27,521 bases of DNA from an uncultured Streptococcus sp. (GCF_959025735.1 NZ_CAUFJQ010000009.1:1-27521), one strand, 5' to 3'. Shown: positions 16,435-24,080, numbered from the stretch's first letter. Notes: generated from the letters alone by a model not told the origin. Numbers and translations are program-made.

Positions 16435-17530
16435 TTATTGGAGACGCCATTTAAGGTAGGCATCGATAAAGCCATCGATATCTCCATCCATCACCTTGTC
16501 CACCTGCGCTACTTCGTAGTTGGTCCGGTGATCCTTAACCATGGTATAAGGGGTAAAAACATAGGAGCGGATTTGACTTCCCCAGGTGATTTCTTTTTTA
16601 TCCCCTTTTAGAGAATCCACTTCTGCTGCTTTTTTCTCTTGCTCTAATTGGTAGAGTTTAGCTTGCAACATCTTCATCGCACGATCACGGTTCCCGTATT
16701 GGGTCCGATCCACGGTGGATGCCACTACAATCCCTGTCGGAATGTGGGTCAAGCGAACCCCTGTAGAGACCTTGTTGACGTTTTGTCCACCAGCTCCACC
16801 AGAGCGGAAGGTGTCCATCTTGATATCATCATCACGAACTTCGACTTCAATGGTATCGTCTAATTCGGGCATGACCTCAACAGATGTAAAGGAGGTATGA
16901 CGACGTTTAGCGGAGTCAAATGGAGAGATCCGAACCAAACGGTGTACCCCCATTTCAGATTTCAGAAGACCGTATGCATGTGGCCCTTCAAAGGATAGGG
17001 TCACAGACTTGATTCCAGCCTCATCTCCAGCCTGATAGTCCAAGACTTCAACTTTAAAGCCGTGAGCATTTCCAAAACGAGTATACATCCGAAGAAGCAT
17101 GTCGCCCCAGTCCTGAGCTTCTGTTCCTCCTGAACCTGGGTGGATTTCTAAGATGGCATTATTATTGTCATAGGGTTCAGACAATAGCAAGGTCATCTCA
17201 TAGCTGGTCATGCGTTTATCCAGCTCCTCCAACTTCTCGATCAATTCTTCCTTGACCGAATCATCTTCTGCCAAAAAGTCCAGTAAGATTTCTGACTCAT
17301 CAAAGAGATCCACCATTTGATGGAAATTTTCATAGGTCTGCTTGAGTTCATTTAATTCTTGAGATGTCTTTTGCGCAGCAATGTTATCATCCCAAAAATC
17401 AGGTTCTGTCATTTTATTTTCTAAAATGGCAATTTCTTCTTCCAATGCCTCTAAGTCAAAGAGACCCCCTGAAAGAAGCTAATTTTTCACGATTTGCGTC
17501 AATTTTTTGACGAATTTCTGAAATGTCCAT
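16435..17530 (-). CDS. prfB: Peptide chain release factor 2, with programmed +1 frameshift
   Basis: RF2 releases peptides at UGA and UAA. Translation starts at ATG 17530 (AGAGG upstream) and reads 24 codons, MDISEIRQKIDANREKLASF then RGSL, to an in-frame TGA at 17458-17456. A +1 slip on CTT leads to GAC (17457-17455) and on to the stop at 16435, giving 364 residues. The region below 17445 alone would look like a TTG-started 336-residue protein. Family motifs are SPF (202-204), the UGA/UAA selectivity tripeptide, and GGQ (247-249), the peptidyl-transfer catalytic motif. The frameshift gives autoregulation: low RF2 favours slippage. It is first gene of the operon with ftsE and ftsX. It is not a pseudogene. 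Confidence 0.97.
17455..17470 (-). promoter_or_regulatory. prfB programmed frameshift site
   Basis: The minus strand reads AGGGGGTCTCTTTGAC (17470-17455): an internal Shine-Dalgarno AGGGGG, three bases, then slippery CTT, the UGA stop and C, a poor termination context. The layout and spacing equal those of the E. coli prfB element. Confidence 0.96.
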
Positions 17531-17557
17531 AAGTACCTCTTTCTATGTATCTAGTCT

Positions 17558-17566
17558 ATTATATCA
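17558..17566 (-). promoter_or_regulatory. Extended -10 promoter of prfB-ftsE-ftsX
   Basis: The minus strand reads TGATATAAT (17566-17558 inclusive). No good -35 is evident. The predicted leader is about 21 bases and includes AGAGG. Confidence 0.7.
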
Positions 17567-17693
17567 TAACCTTCACTATTTGCCCACCTTCCAATATTGG
17601 ATCTGCTGGTTGACAACTGCCAAGCCAGCTGATTTTCAGCATTTTTTCTATTCATTTGTAACCTAATTGTTAGAAAAAAAGATGCTCTTATGC

Positions 17694-17699
17694 TAGACT
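17694..17699 (+). promoter_or_regulatory. Extended -10 promoter, leaderless start
   Basis: TGCTAGACT (17691-17699), then six bases, then ATG at 17706, so the predicted transcription start is the A of ATG. No Shine-Dalgarno sequence is present. Confidence 0.7.
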
Positions 17700-17705
17700 G
17701 GTAGC

Positions 17706-18563
17706 ATGACAACAGTAGCTTTTATGTCCGATTTACATATTGATTCAAACAACTTCGGCAAAGAAGAATTAGAGACTCTGATCACTCTTTTCAAGGACAA
17801 AAAAATTCAACATCTCCATATTGCAGGAGATATTGCCAACGGCTTTGAAAAGACGTCACAGGAATTTTTAGACCAACTTCAATGTCACCTTCCAGTGACC
17901 TTTAGCCTAGGAAATCATGATATGCTGGGCCTATCAGAAGAAGCCATGAGACCTTTTGAATTTCAAAAAATCTCATTCTCCAATCATACGCTTCTTGCCT
18001 TTTCGGGCTGGTATGACTACAGCTTTGTTCCTACTATTTCTCCCCAAAAACATCTCCAAACCAAGAATCTGTTTTGGTTTGACAGACGCCTCCAACGAAT
18101 GGGATCTGATCCAGCCATTACCCAACGTCTGTTGCAAGAACTGGAACAAGAGCTCATGCGTGTAGACCAACCCCTGATCATCGCCATGCACTTTGTTCCT
18201 CATAGTCAGTTTCTCCTGCGCCACCCTTATTTTGAACGCTTTAATGCTTTTCTAGGGAGCCAAGCCTTTCATGAGCTTTTTCGGCAATTCCCTGTCAAAG
18301 ATGTCATATTTGGACACAGCCACCACAGAATTTCAGATAGGAAAATCGACAATATCACCTATCATGCCAGACCTTTAGGCTATGTCCGAGAATGGGAGCT
18401 TTGCAAACAATTTTTCGAAGCTTTTCCTGAATATGATTTTTCAAAACGATACGATCCCTACAAACGCTATCGCAGAATCAAAGACCTCCCCGAATTTAAA
18501 GCATACAAGAAAAAAAAGCTCGCTCATGAATTTTCTCAAGCCATGGCGATCCTTGAACTATAA
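17706..18563 (+). CDS. Calcineurin-like metallophosphoesterase
   Basis: A 285-residue soluble phosphoesterase with all metal motifs: SDLHID (D9, H11), GDIANG (D42), GNHDM (N70, H71), the His of AMHFVPH and GHSHHR. It appears to belong to the streptococcal and lactobacillar group known as putative phosphoesterase (TIGR03729), described as tending to co-occur with the accessory Sec signal-peptide class; this is recalled, not tested. No signal peptide is seen. The C-terminal 40 residues are rich in K, R and Y. The substrate is unknown. The gene is divergent from prfB, converges on the aquaporin gene and has a strong terminator. The start codon lies at the predicted transcription start. Confidence 0.88.
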   Translation: MTTVAFMSDLHIDSNNFGKEELETLITLFKDKKIQHLHIAGDIANGFEKTSQEFLDQLQCHLPVTFSLGNHDMLGLSEEAMRPFEFQKISFSNHTLLAFSGWYDYSFVPTISPQKHLQTKNLFWFDRRLQRMGSDPAITQRLLQELEQELMRVDQPLIIAMHFVPHSQFLLRHPYFERFNAFLGSQAFHELFRQFPVKDVIFGHSHHRISDRKIDNITYHARPLGYVREWELCKQFFEAFPEYDFSKRYDPYKRYRRIKDLPEFKAYKKKKLAHEFSQAMAILEL

Positions 18564-18594
18564 AAAAATTGGTTCCTTAAGAACCAATTTTTTT
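18562..18594. terminator. Bidirectional terminator
   Basis: AAAAAAATTGGTTC (18562-18575) and GAACCAATTTTTTT (18581-18594) pair perfectly across CTTAA. It serves the phosphoesterase (plus) and the aquaporin (minus), whose stop codons both fall in its edges. Confidence 0.93.
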
Positions 18595-19261
18595 ACTCTT
18601 CTGTATCCAAGAGATTTTTTGCAACGATTGCAGCCAGAACACCACCGACAATTGGAGCCAAGATAAAGATCCAAATTTGTTGAAGAGCCGCACCACCAAC
18701 AAAAAGGGCAGGCGCCAAGCTACGAGCTGGGTTAACAGAAAGTCCTGTAATGTTCAAACCAACAAGAATAATCAAAGTCAAGCTCAAACCGATCACAAGA
18801 CCAGCGATCTTGCCATTACCTTTGGTAGCTGATGTCACTGTCATGATAACCAAAATAAAGATAAAGGAAGCAATTACTTCAAACAAGAAACCGCCAAATG
18901 GAGTTACTCCTTTAGCCAAGGCATTTTCACCAAGACTAGCTGTTGACATACCTGAATTTGACAAGAGGAAGAGTACTGTTGCAGACGCGAGAATCGCACC
19001 CACTACTTGCGCTGCAATATAATTAACCAAGTCTTTAGATGACAAGCGTTTGTTCACAAACATGGCAATCGAAACAGCCGGGTTCAAGTGGGCACCCGAA
19101 ACAGTCCCAATTGAGTAAGCTGCTGCAACAATGGATAAACCGAATGCCAAGGCAATTCCTAAATGTCCCAGACCTTCTGTTCCATTTCCAAAAACAACTG
19201 CGCCAGTCCCGATAAAGACAAGCATAAATGTGCCGATTACTTCAGCAAAAAACTTTTTCAT
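18593..19261 (-). CDS. Aquaporin (MIP family), atypical selectivity filter
   Basis: A 222-residue MIP-family channel with six hydrophobic helices and two half-helices: SGAHLNPAVS (NPA 60-62) and GLSVNPARSLAPA (NPA 177-179). The second NPA is followed by R-S, as in AqpZ, not R-D as in glycerol facilitators. By alignment to E. coli AqpZ the aromatic/arginine filter would be F40, I165, L174 and R180; AqpZ has His in place of I165 and Thr at L174. This makes strict water selectivity doubtful; H2O2 or gas passage is possible, as reported for some streptococcal aquaporins. Upstream in-frame codons to 19312 are in the promoter, so the start is ATG 19261 with AAAGGA nine bases before. Monocistronic. 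Confidence 0.9.
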   Translation of the reverse strand: MKKFFAEVIGTFMLVFIGTGAVVFGNGTEGLGHLGIALAFGLSIVAAAYSIGTVSGAHLNPAVSIAMFVNKRLSSKDLVNYIAAQVVGAILASATVLFLLSNSGMSTASLGENALAKGVTPFGGFLFEVIASFIFILVIMTVTSATKGNGKIAGLVIGLSLTLIILVGLNITGLSVNPARSLAPALFVGGAALQQIWIFILAPIVGGVLAAIVAKNLLDTEE

Positions 19262-19292
19262 AACTAAGTTTCCTTTCTTCAAACTGTTGACT

Positions 19293-19321
19293 AGTTTATC
19301 AAAAATCCACACCTACCTCAA
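19293..19321 (-). promoter_or_regulatory. Promoter of aquaporin gene
   Basis: On the minus strand TTGAGG (19321-19316), a 17-base spacer ending TGA and TAAACT (19298-19293) form a plausible promoter with extended -10. The predicted leader is about 25 bases. Confidence 0.65.
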
Positions 19322-19348
19322 GAAATATGCCCAGTCTATTTTGCCCGC

Positions 19349-19378
19349 AAAAAAAGCCATCCGGAGATGACTTTTTTT
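19349..19378 (-). terminator. Terminator of the P-type ATPase gene
   Basis: AAAAAAAGCCATC (19349-19361) pairs with GATGACTTTTTTT (19366-19378) with a single mismatch. It lies just beyond the ATPase stop at 19383. Confidence 0.85.
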
Positions 19379-19382
19379 ATGT

Positions 19383-22067
19383 TTAAATGGCGTTTTTATC
19401 TTTTCCAAGTGCACGTTGAACGGCTTTGACAATCTCAACGAGAACAACAATCAAGAGCGAACCAATCATAACAGCTAACCATTGTGTCAAGCTTAAATGA
19501 GACACATGGAAGAGTTTGTTAAATCCAGGGACAATGATGGTCGCCATCAAAAGAACAAAGGCAACTGGAATCGACCAGTTAAAGGTCTTGTTCTTGAAGA
19601 GTCCCACTTTAAAGATCGATTGGTAAACCGATTTAACGTTAAAGGCATGGAGCAATTGGATCAAACCAAGAGTTGCAAAAGCCATAGTCAAAGCGTCTGC
19701 ATGGATTTCGGCACGAGTCGCATGTTCTGGATATAGTAAGGCCCAGCCATAAACACCAAGAACCAGCATGGTTTGGAAGACACCTTGATAAAGAATAGCT
19801 CCGAAGACCCCACCGTCAAAGAAGTTCGATTTACGTCCACGAGGTTTGTGGGTCATGACACCTGGCTCAGCTGGTTCCACACCAAGAGCGATGGCTGGAA
19901 GAGTATCGGTAACCAGGTTAATCCAGAGAAGATGTACTGGTTGAAGAACATCCCATCCAAAGAGGGTTGCAAAGAAGATGGTGAAGACTTCAGCCATATT
20001 GGCAGACAAGAGGTATTGGATAGATTTTTGGATATTTGAGAAGACCTTACGTCCTTCTTCTACCGCTACGATAATGGTTGCAAAGTTATCATCTGCAAGG
20101 ACCATGTCTGAAGCTCCCTTAGAAACTTCTGTACCAGTGATCCCCATACCGATACCGATATCAGCTGTCTTAAGTGATGGCGCATCGTTGACTCCGTCAC
20201 CAGTCATGGCAACAACCTTGCCTTCATTTTGCCAAGCTTTCACGATCCGAACCTTGTGTTCAGGTGATACACGCGCATAGACAGAGTATTGCTTGAAGAC
20301 TTTTTGGAATTCTTCATCAGTCAGTTCATTCAACTCAGCCCCTGTGAAGACATGGTCTTCTGTATCATTTGGATCGATGATTCCAAGACGTTTGGCAATG
20401 GCTTCTGCTGTATCTTGGTGGTCACCCGTGATCATGATAGGGCGGATACCTGCTTCCTTAGCGACACGAACAGCTTCTGCTGCTTCTGGACGCTCAGGGT
20501 CAATCATGCCGACCAAACCAGAGAAGATCAGGTCAGACTCAACAATTTCAGATTCCAAGGTAGGGATTTCCTTGCTTGTCTTATAAGCCATCATCAAGAC
20601 ACGAAGGGCTTGTTTAGCCAAGTCTTTGTTGGTAGCAAGGATAGCTTTCTTATCTTCATCTGTGATAGGACGAACTTCCCCATTGACTTCAATACGTGTC
20701 ACACGTTTGAGCAATTGGTCAGGAGCCCCCTTGACAGCGATAAAGTAAGAACCGTCTGCTTCCTTATGGATAGTAGACATAAGCTTACGGTCAGAGTCAA
20801 ATGGCAATTCTGCCACACGTGGCTCATCCTTCAAAATTTCGCGAACATCAAAATTGTGATCCAAACCAAACTGTACCAAAGCAGTCTCTGTTGGGTCCCC
20901 AATCAACTTGCCAGATGGGTCCACCTTAGTATCATTGGCAAAGTTCATGATACGAAGGGTATTGTTGCTAGCAGCAATCTCAGCTGCTGAGCTTTGCAAT
21001 TGACCGTTGGTGTAGACCTTCTCAACAGTCATTTGGTTCATAGTCAAAGTACCTGTTTTATCAGATGCGATGATTTCTGTTGAACCAAGTGTTTCAACCG
21101 CTGGCAATTTACGAACAATCGAATTGCGTTTGGCAAGGGTTGTTGTTCCCAAAGAAAGAACGATGGTTACAATGGCAGGAAGTCCTTCTGGAATCGCCGC
21201 AACCGCAAGGGCAACCGCAACCATCAAGCCTTCTAATGGATGCTCTCCACGAACGAAGACACCAACTAAGAAAGTAATGACCGCAATCACAACAATTAAG
21301 TAAGTCAAGGCTTTAGATAATTGTTCCAAGCTTTGCTTCAATGGTGTTTCAGTCTCATCGGCATTAGCCAACATATCTGCAATCTTACCAACTTCTGTAT
21401 ACATACCAGTGTTTGTTACGACACCAATACCACGACCATAAGTTACATTTGAGTTTTGGTAACCCATATTAACGCGGTCCCCAATACCAGCATCTGCTTC
21501 AACAAGTCCTGTCACATCTTTTTCAACTGGCACAGACTCCCCTGTAAGAGCTGCTTCTTCAATTTTAAGAGAAGCTGCTTCAAACAAACGCATATCTGCA
21601 GGCACGACATCTCCCGCTTCAAGCAAGACGATATCTCCGGGTACCAATTCTTTTGAGTCAATCTCAATAACATGGCCATCACGACGAACACGAGCCATGG
21701 GGCTAGACATATTTTTCAGAGCTTCAATGGCTGCTTCTGCTTGCCCTTCTTGGTAAACCCCAAAGGCAGCATTCAAGACAACAACGGCCAAGATGATCAT
21801 GGCATCCGTTAGACCGTCCATTCCTTCTGTAATCACAGAAAGTGCCGCTGCCACAAGCAAGATGATAATCATCAAATCCTTAAATTGATCAAGGAATTTA
21901 GCTAGTAGGCTACGTTTTTCACCCTCTTCCAACTCATTACGACCATAATTCGCTAAGCGTTCTTGAGCCTGGGCGGTTGACAAACCTTCGACAGATGAGT
22001 CCAAGTTCTTTAGGACTTCCTCAGAAGATTGCGTGTAAAACAAATCTTTATTTTGTTCTTTTGACAA
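19383..22067 (-). CDS. mgtA: P-type cation ATPase, Mn2+/Ca2+ exporter (MgtA/CaxP-like)
   Basis: An 894-residue P2A-type ATPase with about ten transmembrane helices. Visible are TGES of the actuator domain (175-178), PEGLP in helix 4 (293-297), phosphorylated D336 in SDKTGTLT, TGDGVNDAP in the hinge, and NLVTDTLPAIALG in helix 6, with Asn and Asp ligands as in SERCA-like pumps. The order of domains and C-terminal four helices are complete. The streptococcal orthologue, named MgtA or CaxP, has been reported to export Mn2+ and Ca2+ and to be switched on by a Mn riboswitch, which precedes this gene. The start codon is TTG at 22067, eight bases after a strong AAGGAGG site. The gene stands alone between a terminator and the riboswitch. 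Confidence 0.93.
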   Translation of the reverse strand: MSKEQNKDLFYTQSSEEVLKNLDSSVEGLSTAQAQERLANYGRNELEEGEKRSLLAKFLDQFKDLMIIILLVAAALSVITEGMDGLTDAMIILAVVVLNAAFGVYQEGQAEAAIEALKNMSSPMARVRRDGHVIEIDSKELVPGDIVLLEAGDVVPADMRLFEAASLKIEEAALTGESVPVEKDVTGLVEADAGIGDRVNMGYQNSNVTYGRGIGVVTNTGMYTEVGKIADMLANADETETPLKQSLEQLSKALTYLIVVIAVITFLVGVFVRGEHPLEGLMVAVALAVAAIPEGLPAIVTIVLSLGTTTLAKRNSIVRKLPAVETLGSTEIIASDKTGTLTMNQMTVEKVYTNGQLQSSAAEIAASNNTLRIMNFANDTKVDPSGKLIGDPTETALVQFGLDHNFDVREILKDEPRVAELPFDSDRKLMSTIHKEADGSYFIAVKGAPDQLLKRVTRIEVNGEVRPITDEDKKAILATNKDLAKQALRVLMMAYKTSKEIPTLESEIVESDLIFSGLVGMIDPERPEAAEAVRVAKEAGIRPIMITGDHQDTAEAIAKRLGIIDPNDTEDHVFTGAELNELTDEEFQKVFKQYSVYARVSPEHKVRIVKAWQNEGKVVAMTGDGVNDAPSLKTADIGIGMGITGTEVSKGASDMVLADDNFATIIVAVEEGRKVFSNIQKSIQYLLSANMAEVFTIFFATLFGWDVLQPVHLLWINLVTDTLPAIALGVEPAEPGVMTHKPRGRKSNFFDGGVFGAILYQGVFQTMLVLGVYGWALLYPEHATRAEIHADALTMAFATLGLIQLLHAFNVKSVYQSIFKVGLFKNKTFNWSIPVAFVLLMATIIVPGFNKLFHVSHLSLTQWLAVMIGSLLIVVLVEIVKAVQRALGKDKNAI

Positions 22068-22098
22068 AACAGTCTCCTCCTTTTTGGCCTCTTTTTAC

Positions 22099-22134
22099 AA
22101 AAAAAGAGACCTGTTTTTTAAAAAAACAAGTCTC
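22099..22134 (-). terminator. Riboswitch-controlled terminator
   Basis: On the minus strand GAGACTTGTTTTTT (22134-22121) pairs with AAAAAACAGGTCTC (22119-22106), one G-T pair, followed by seven U (22105-22099). The 5' arm overlaps the aptamer 3' strand, so aptamer folding and the terminator exclude each other. Confidence 0.85.
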
Positions 22135-22209
22135 GCTGTTTAATATAGTGCCGGAAATAATTCGTAATGACGACACTATCGCGGAAAACCGCCAGCTACT
22201 CCCTTGAGT
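22121..22209 (-). ncRNA. yybP-ykoY manganese riboswitch aptamer
   Basis: The leader of the ATPase gene begins at the predicted transcription start 22209. It contains the hallmark CAAGGGAGTAGC (minus strand, about 22206-22195), an irregular paired domain with GGCGG/CCGC and GTGTCG stretches, and the 3' conserved GCGAGAC followed by CTTG. CAAG near the 5' end pairs with CTTG as helix P1. Mn2+-bound aptamer should hold GAGACTTG in P1 and stop terminator formation, so the switch is ON with Mn2+. This layout matches the published streptococcal Mn-sensing riboswitch in front of mgtA. Boundaries are approximate. Confidence 0.9.
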
Positions 22210-22215
22210 GGTTTT

Positions 22216-22243
22216 ATTATACCATTTTTATAGAATAAAGCAA
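22216..22243 (-). promoter_or_regulatory. Promoter of the riboswitch-ATPase transcript
   Basis: On the minus strand TTGCTT (22243-22238), 16 bases ending TGG, and TATAAT (22221-22216) form a strong extended -10 promoter. The predicted start is A at 22209, precisely where the riboswitch begins. Confidence 0.8.
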
Positions 22244-22270
22244 GCGGGATCTCTAATAATTTAATGAGGT

Positions 22271-22654
22271 CTATTCTTCCCATTCCACTAGTAATTGATA
22301 ATTAGCAAATTCCTGTTCTCCATCGAGAGTTAACAAGCGATAAGAGACTTGCAAATGACCTACTTCTAATTGAAAGAGGTCCGTTGTAATCAAAAACTGC
22401 TGAATCCCCATCGGAGTTGGGATGATCGCCCCACCATCTTCATTTTTGTAGAAGCGCATGATGGATTTAGGACTTGAGAATCGTGTCATGACCAATTCAT
22501 CGTTTGAAAATTTCAAAGCGACCTTTTCATCTTCTTCATTGGTATACAAGAGATATTGAAAACCTGCTTTTTCCTTCCATTCTCCTTGATAGTGCTGATC
22601 AACGATTTCCATTTCTTCTCCAAATCGAATGGTATTTTGAATGCGAATCTGCAT
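22271..22654 (-). CDS. DUF1934 (YwiB-like) protein
   Basis: A 127-residue protein of the DUF1934 family, predicted to form a small calycin-like beta-barrel; function unknown. Start and end carry the family pattern: MQIRIQNTIRFGEE at the N-terminus and alternating beta strands through to YQLLVEWEE. No signal peptide, no membrane helix. The frame extends nine codons upstream, but the ATG at 22654 has AGAAGGAG seven bases before it and gives the standard N-terminus. It is divergent from the HD-domain gene. No terminator separates it from the downstream riboswitch promoter, so its transcript may run into the riboswitch. Confidence 0.85.
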   Translation of the reverse strand: MQIRIQNTIRFGEEMEIVDQHYQGEWKEKAGFQYLLYTNEEDEKVALKFSNDELVMTRFSSPKSIMRFYKNEDGGAIIPTPMGIQQFLITTDLFQLEVGHLQVSYRLLTLDGEQEFANYQLLVEWEE

Positions 22655-22687
22655 CTTTCTCTCCTTCTCTTCTTTCATTACCCTACT

Positions 22688-22696
22688 ATTCTATCA
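22688..22696 (-). promoter_or_regulatory. Extended -10 promoter of DUF1934 gene
   Basis: The minus strand reads TGATAGAAT (22696-22688 inclusive). The predicted leader is about 27 bases and includes the ribosome-binding site. Confidence 0.55.
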
Positions 22697-22757
22697 AATT
22701 TAATGCATTTTGACTGCCCCTATTAGCCTCTAGATCGCAAAATAGGCTTTTTTTTGC

Positions 22758-22763
22758 TATAAT
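22758..22763 (+). promoter_or_regulatory. Extended -10 promoter, leaderless start of HD-murMN run
   Basis: TGCTATAAT (22755-22763) is a perfect extended -10 and is followed by six bases and ATG at 22770. The predicted transcription start is the A of ATG. No Shine-Dalgarno sequence exists upstream. Confidence 0.75.
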
Positions 22764-22769
22764 AGAGCC

Positions 22770-24080
22770 ATGAATGAAAAAGTCTTTCGCGATCCCGTAC
22801 ATGATTACGTTCATGTGGATCATCCCATCATTTATCAATTAATTAATAGTAAAGAATTTCAACGACTACGCCGCATCAAACAACTGGGGACATCTGGTTT
22901 TACCTTCCACGGTGGGGAGCATAGTCGTTTTTCTCACTGTCTGGGTGCCTATGAAATTTCAAGACGAATTCTGTCTATTTTTGAGGAAAAGTATGCAGAT
23001 CGATGGAATTCTGATGAAAATCTACTGACCATGACAGCGGCCCTTCTTCATGATATCGGGCATGGTGCCTATTCCCATACCTTCGAAGGACTCTTTGGGA
23101 CCGATCACGAAAAAATGACCCAGCTGATCATCACCAGTCCAGAGACAGAGGTCAATCAGATCCTCTTACAGGTGGCACCTGATTTCCCTAATCGTGTAGC
23201 CAGCGTCATTGACCACACCTACCCCAATAAGCAAGTGGTGCAATTGATTTCTAGTCAAATTGATGTGGACCGGATGGATTATTTACTACGGGATGCTTAC
23301 TTTACAGGTGCTTCCTATGGAAAATTCGACTTGACCCGCATTCTTCGCGTCATTCGACCGATTGAAAATGGCATTGCCTTCCAACAAAATGGCATGCACG
23401 CTGTCGAGGATTACGTGGTTAGCCGTTACCAAATGTATATGCAGGTCTACTTCCACCCAGCTACTCGTGCCATGGAAGTCCTCCTTCAAAATCTACTCAA
23501 ACGCGCTAGAACCATTTATCCAGATCAGAAAGAGTATTTTCAACTGACTTCGCCTCGCTTGATTCCATTTTTTGAAGAAGAGGTCACCATCCAAGACTAC
23601 TTAAATCTAGATGACGGTGTCATGAATACCTATTTCCAAGTCTGGATGGACAGCCCGGATACTATCCTGTCTGATCTTGCTCAGCGCTATATCAATCGGA
23701 AAGTCTTTAAGTCGATTCTATTTACAGAAGATAAGCGGAAAGACTTAGCAATCCTTGAAAAATTGATTAAAGAGGTTGGGTTTAATCCAACCTACTACAC
23801 AGCTATTCATCAAAATTTTGACCTGCCCTACGATATTTATCGACCAGAGCTTGAAAAACCGCGGACCCAGATCGAGATGATCCGAAAAGATGGGAGTCTC
23901 GCTGAATTGTCTCAATTATCACCACTCGTCGCTGCTCTTGCAGGAACACGCTATGGAGACAACCGCTTCTATTTCCCGAAAGAAATGTTGGATGCTAATG
24001 GACTTTTCAGTAAGCAAGTAGAGGAATTCACTTCCTACATGACCAATGATTATTTCACAGGAGAGACACATGTCCATTAA
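22770..24080 (+). CDS. HD-domain dNTP triphosphohydrolase (SAMHD1-like)
   Basis: A 436-residue HD-superfamily protein close to Enterococcus EF1143, a tetrameric dNTP triphosphohydrolase related to human SAMHD1. Conserved elements are RLRRIKQLGTSGFTF (32-46), GGEHSRFSHCLGAYE with H51 and H56 (48-62), the HD pair in LLHDIGHGAYSHTFE (H94, D95) and the fourth metal ligand in SSQIDVDRMDYLLRD (D165). It likely hydrolyses dNTPs to deoxynucleosides and triphosphate, possibly under allosteric nucleotide control. It is first in a tight plus-strand run (HD, Cof, murM, murN), overlapping the next gene by 11 bases. The start codon sits at the predicted transcription start. Confidence 0.92.
   Translation: MNEKVFRDPVHDYVHVDHPIIYQLINSKEFQRLRRIKQLGTSGFTFHGGEHSRFSHCLGAYEISRRILSIFEEKYADRWNSDENLLTMTAALLHDIGHGAYSHTFEGLFGTDHEKMTQLIITSPETEVNQILLQVAPDFPNRVASVIDHTYPNKQVVQLISSQIDVDRMDYLLRDAYFTGASYGKFDLTRILRVIRPIENGIAFQQNGMHAVEDYVVSRYQMYMQVYFHPATRAMEVLLQNLLKRARTIYPDQKEYFQLTSPRLIPFFEEEVTIQDYLNLDDGVMNTYFQVWMDSPDTILSDLAQRYINRKVFKSILFTEDKRKDLAILEKLIKEVGFNPTYYTAIHQNFDLPYDIYRPELEKPRTQIEMIRKDGSLAELSQLSPLVAALAGTRYGDNRFYFPKEMLDANGLFSKQVEEFTSYMTNDYFTGETHVH

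Noticed and set aside
17445..17460. prfB as a frameshifted pseudogene or as a TTG-started protein
   Set aside because: The stop lies in the exact AGGGGG-N3-CTTTGAC programmed frameshift context and the ATG-started upstream codons match the RF2 N-terminus.
19262..19312. GTG at 19312 as the aquaporin start
   Set aside because: The extension overlaps the promoter and adds a charged stretch not found at aquaporin N-termini; ATG 19261 has AAAGGA.
20289..20990. 233-codon plus-strand ORF antisense to the ATPase gene
   Set aside because: Long but antisense to the conserved P-domain region; its Cys/Phe-rich translation looks like a reversed-frame shadow and it has no promoter or ribosome-binding site.
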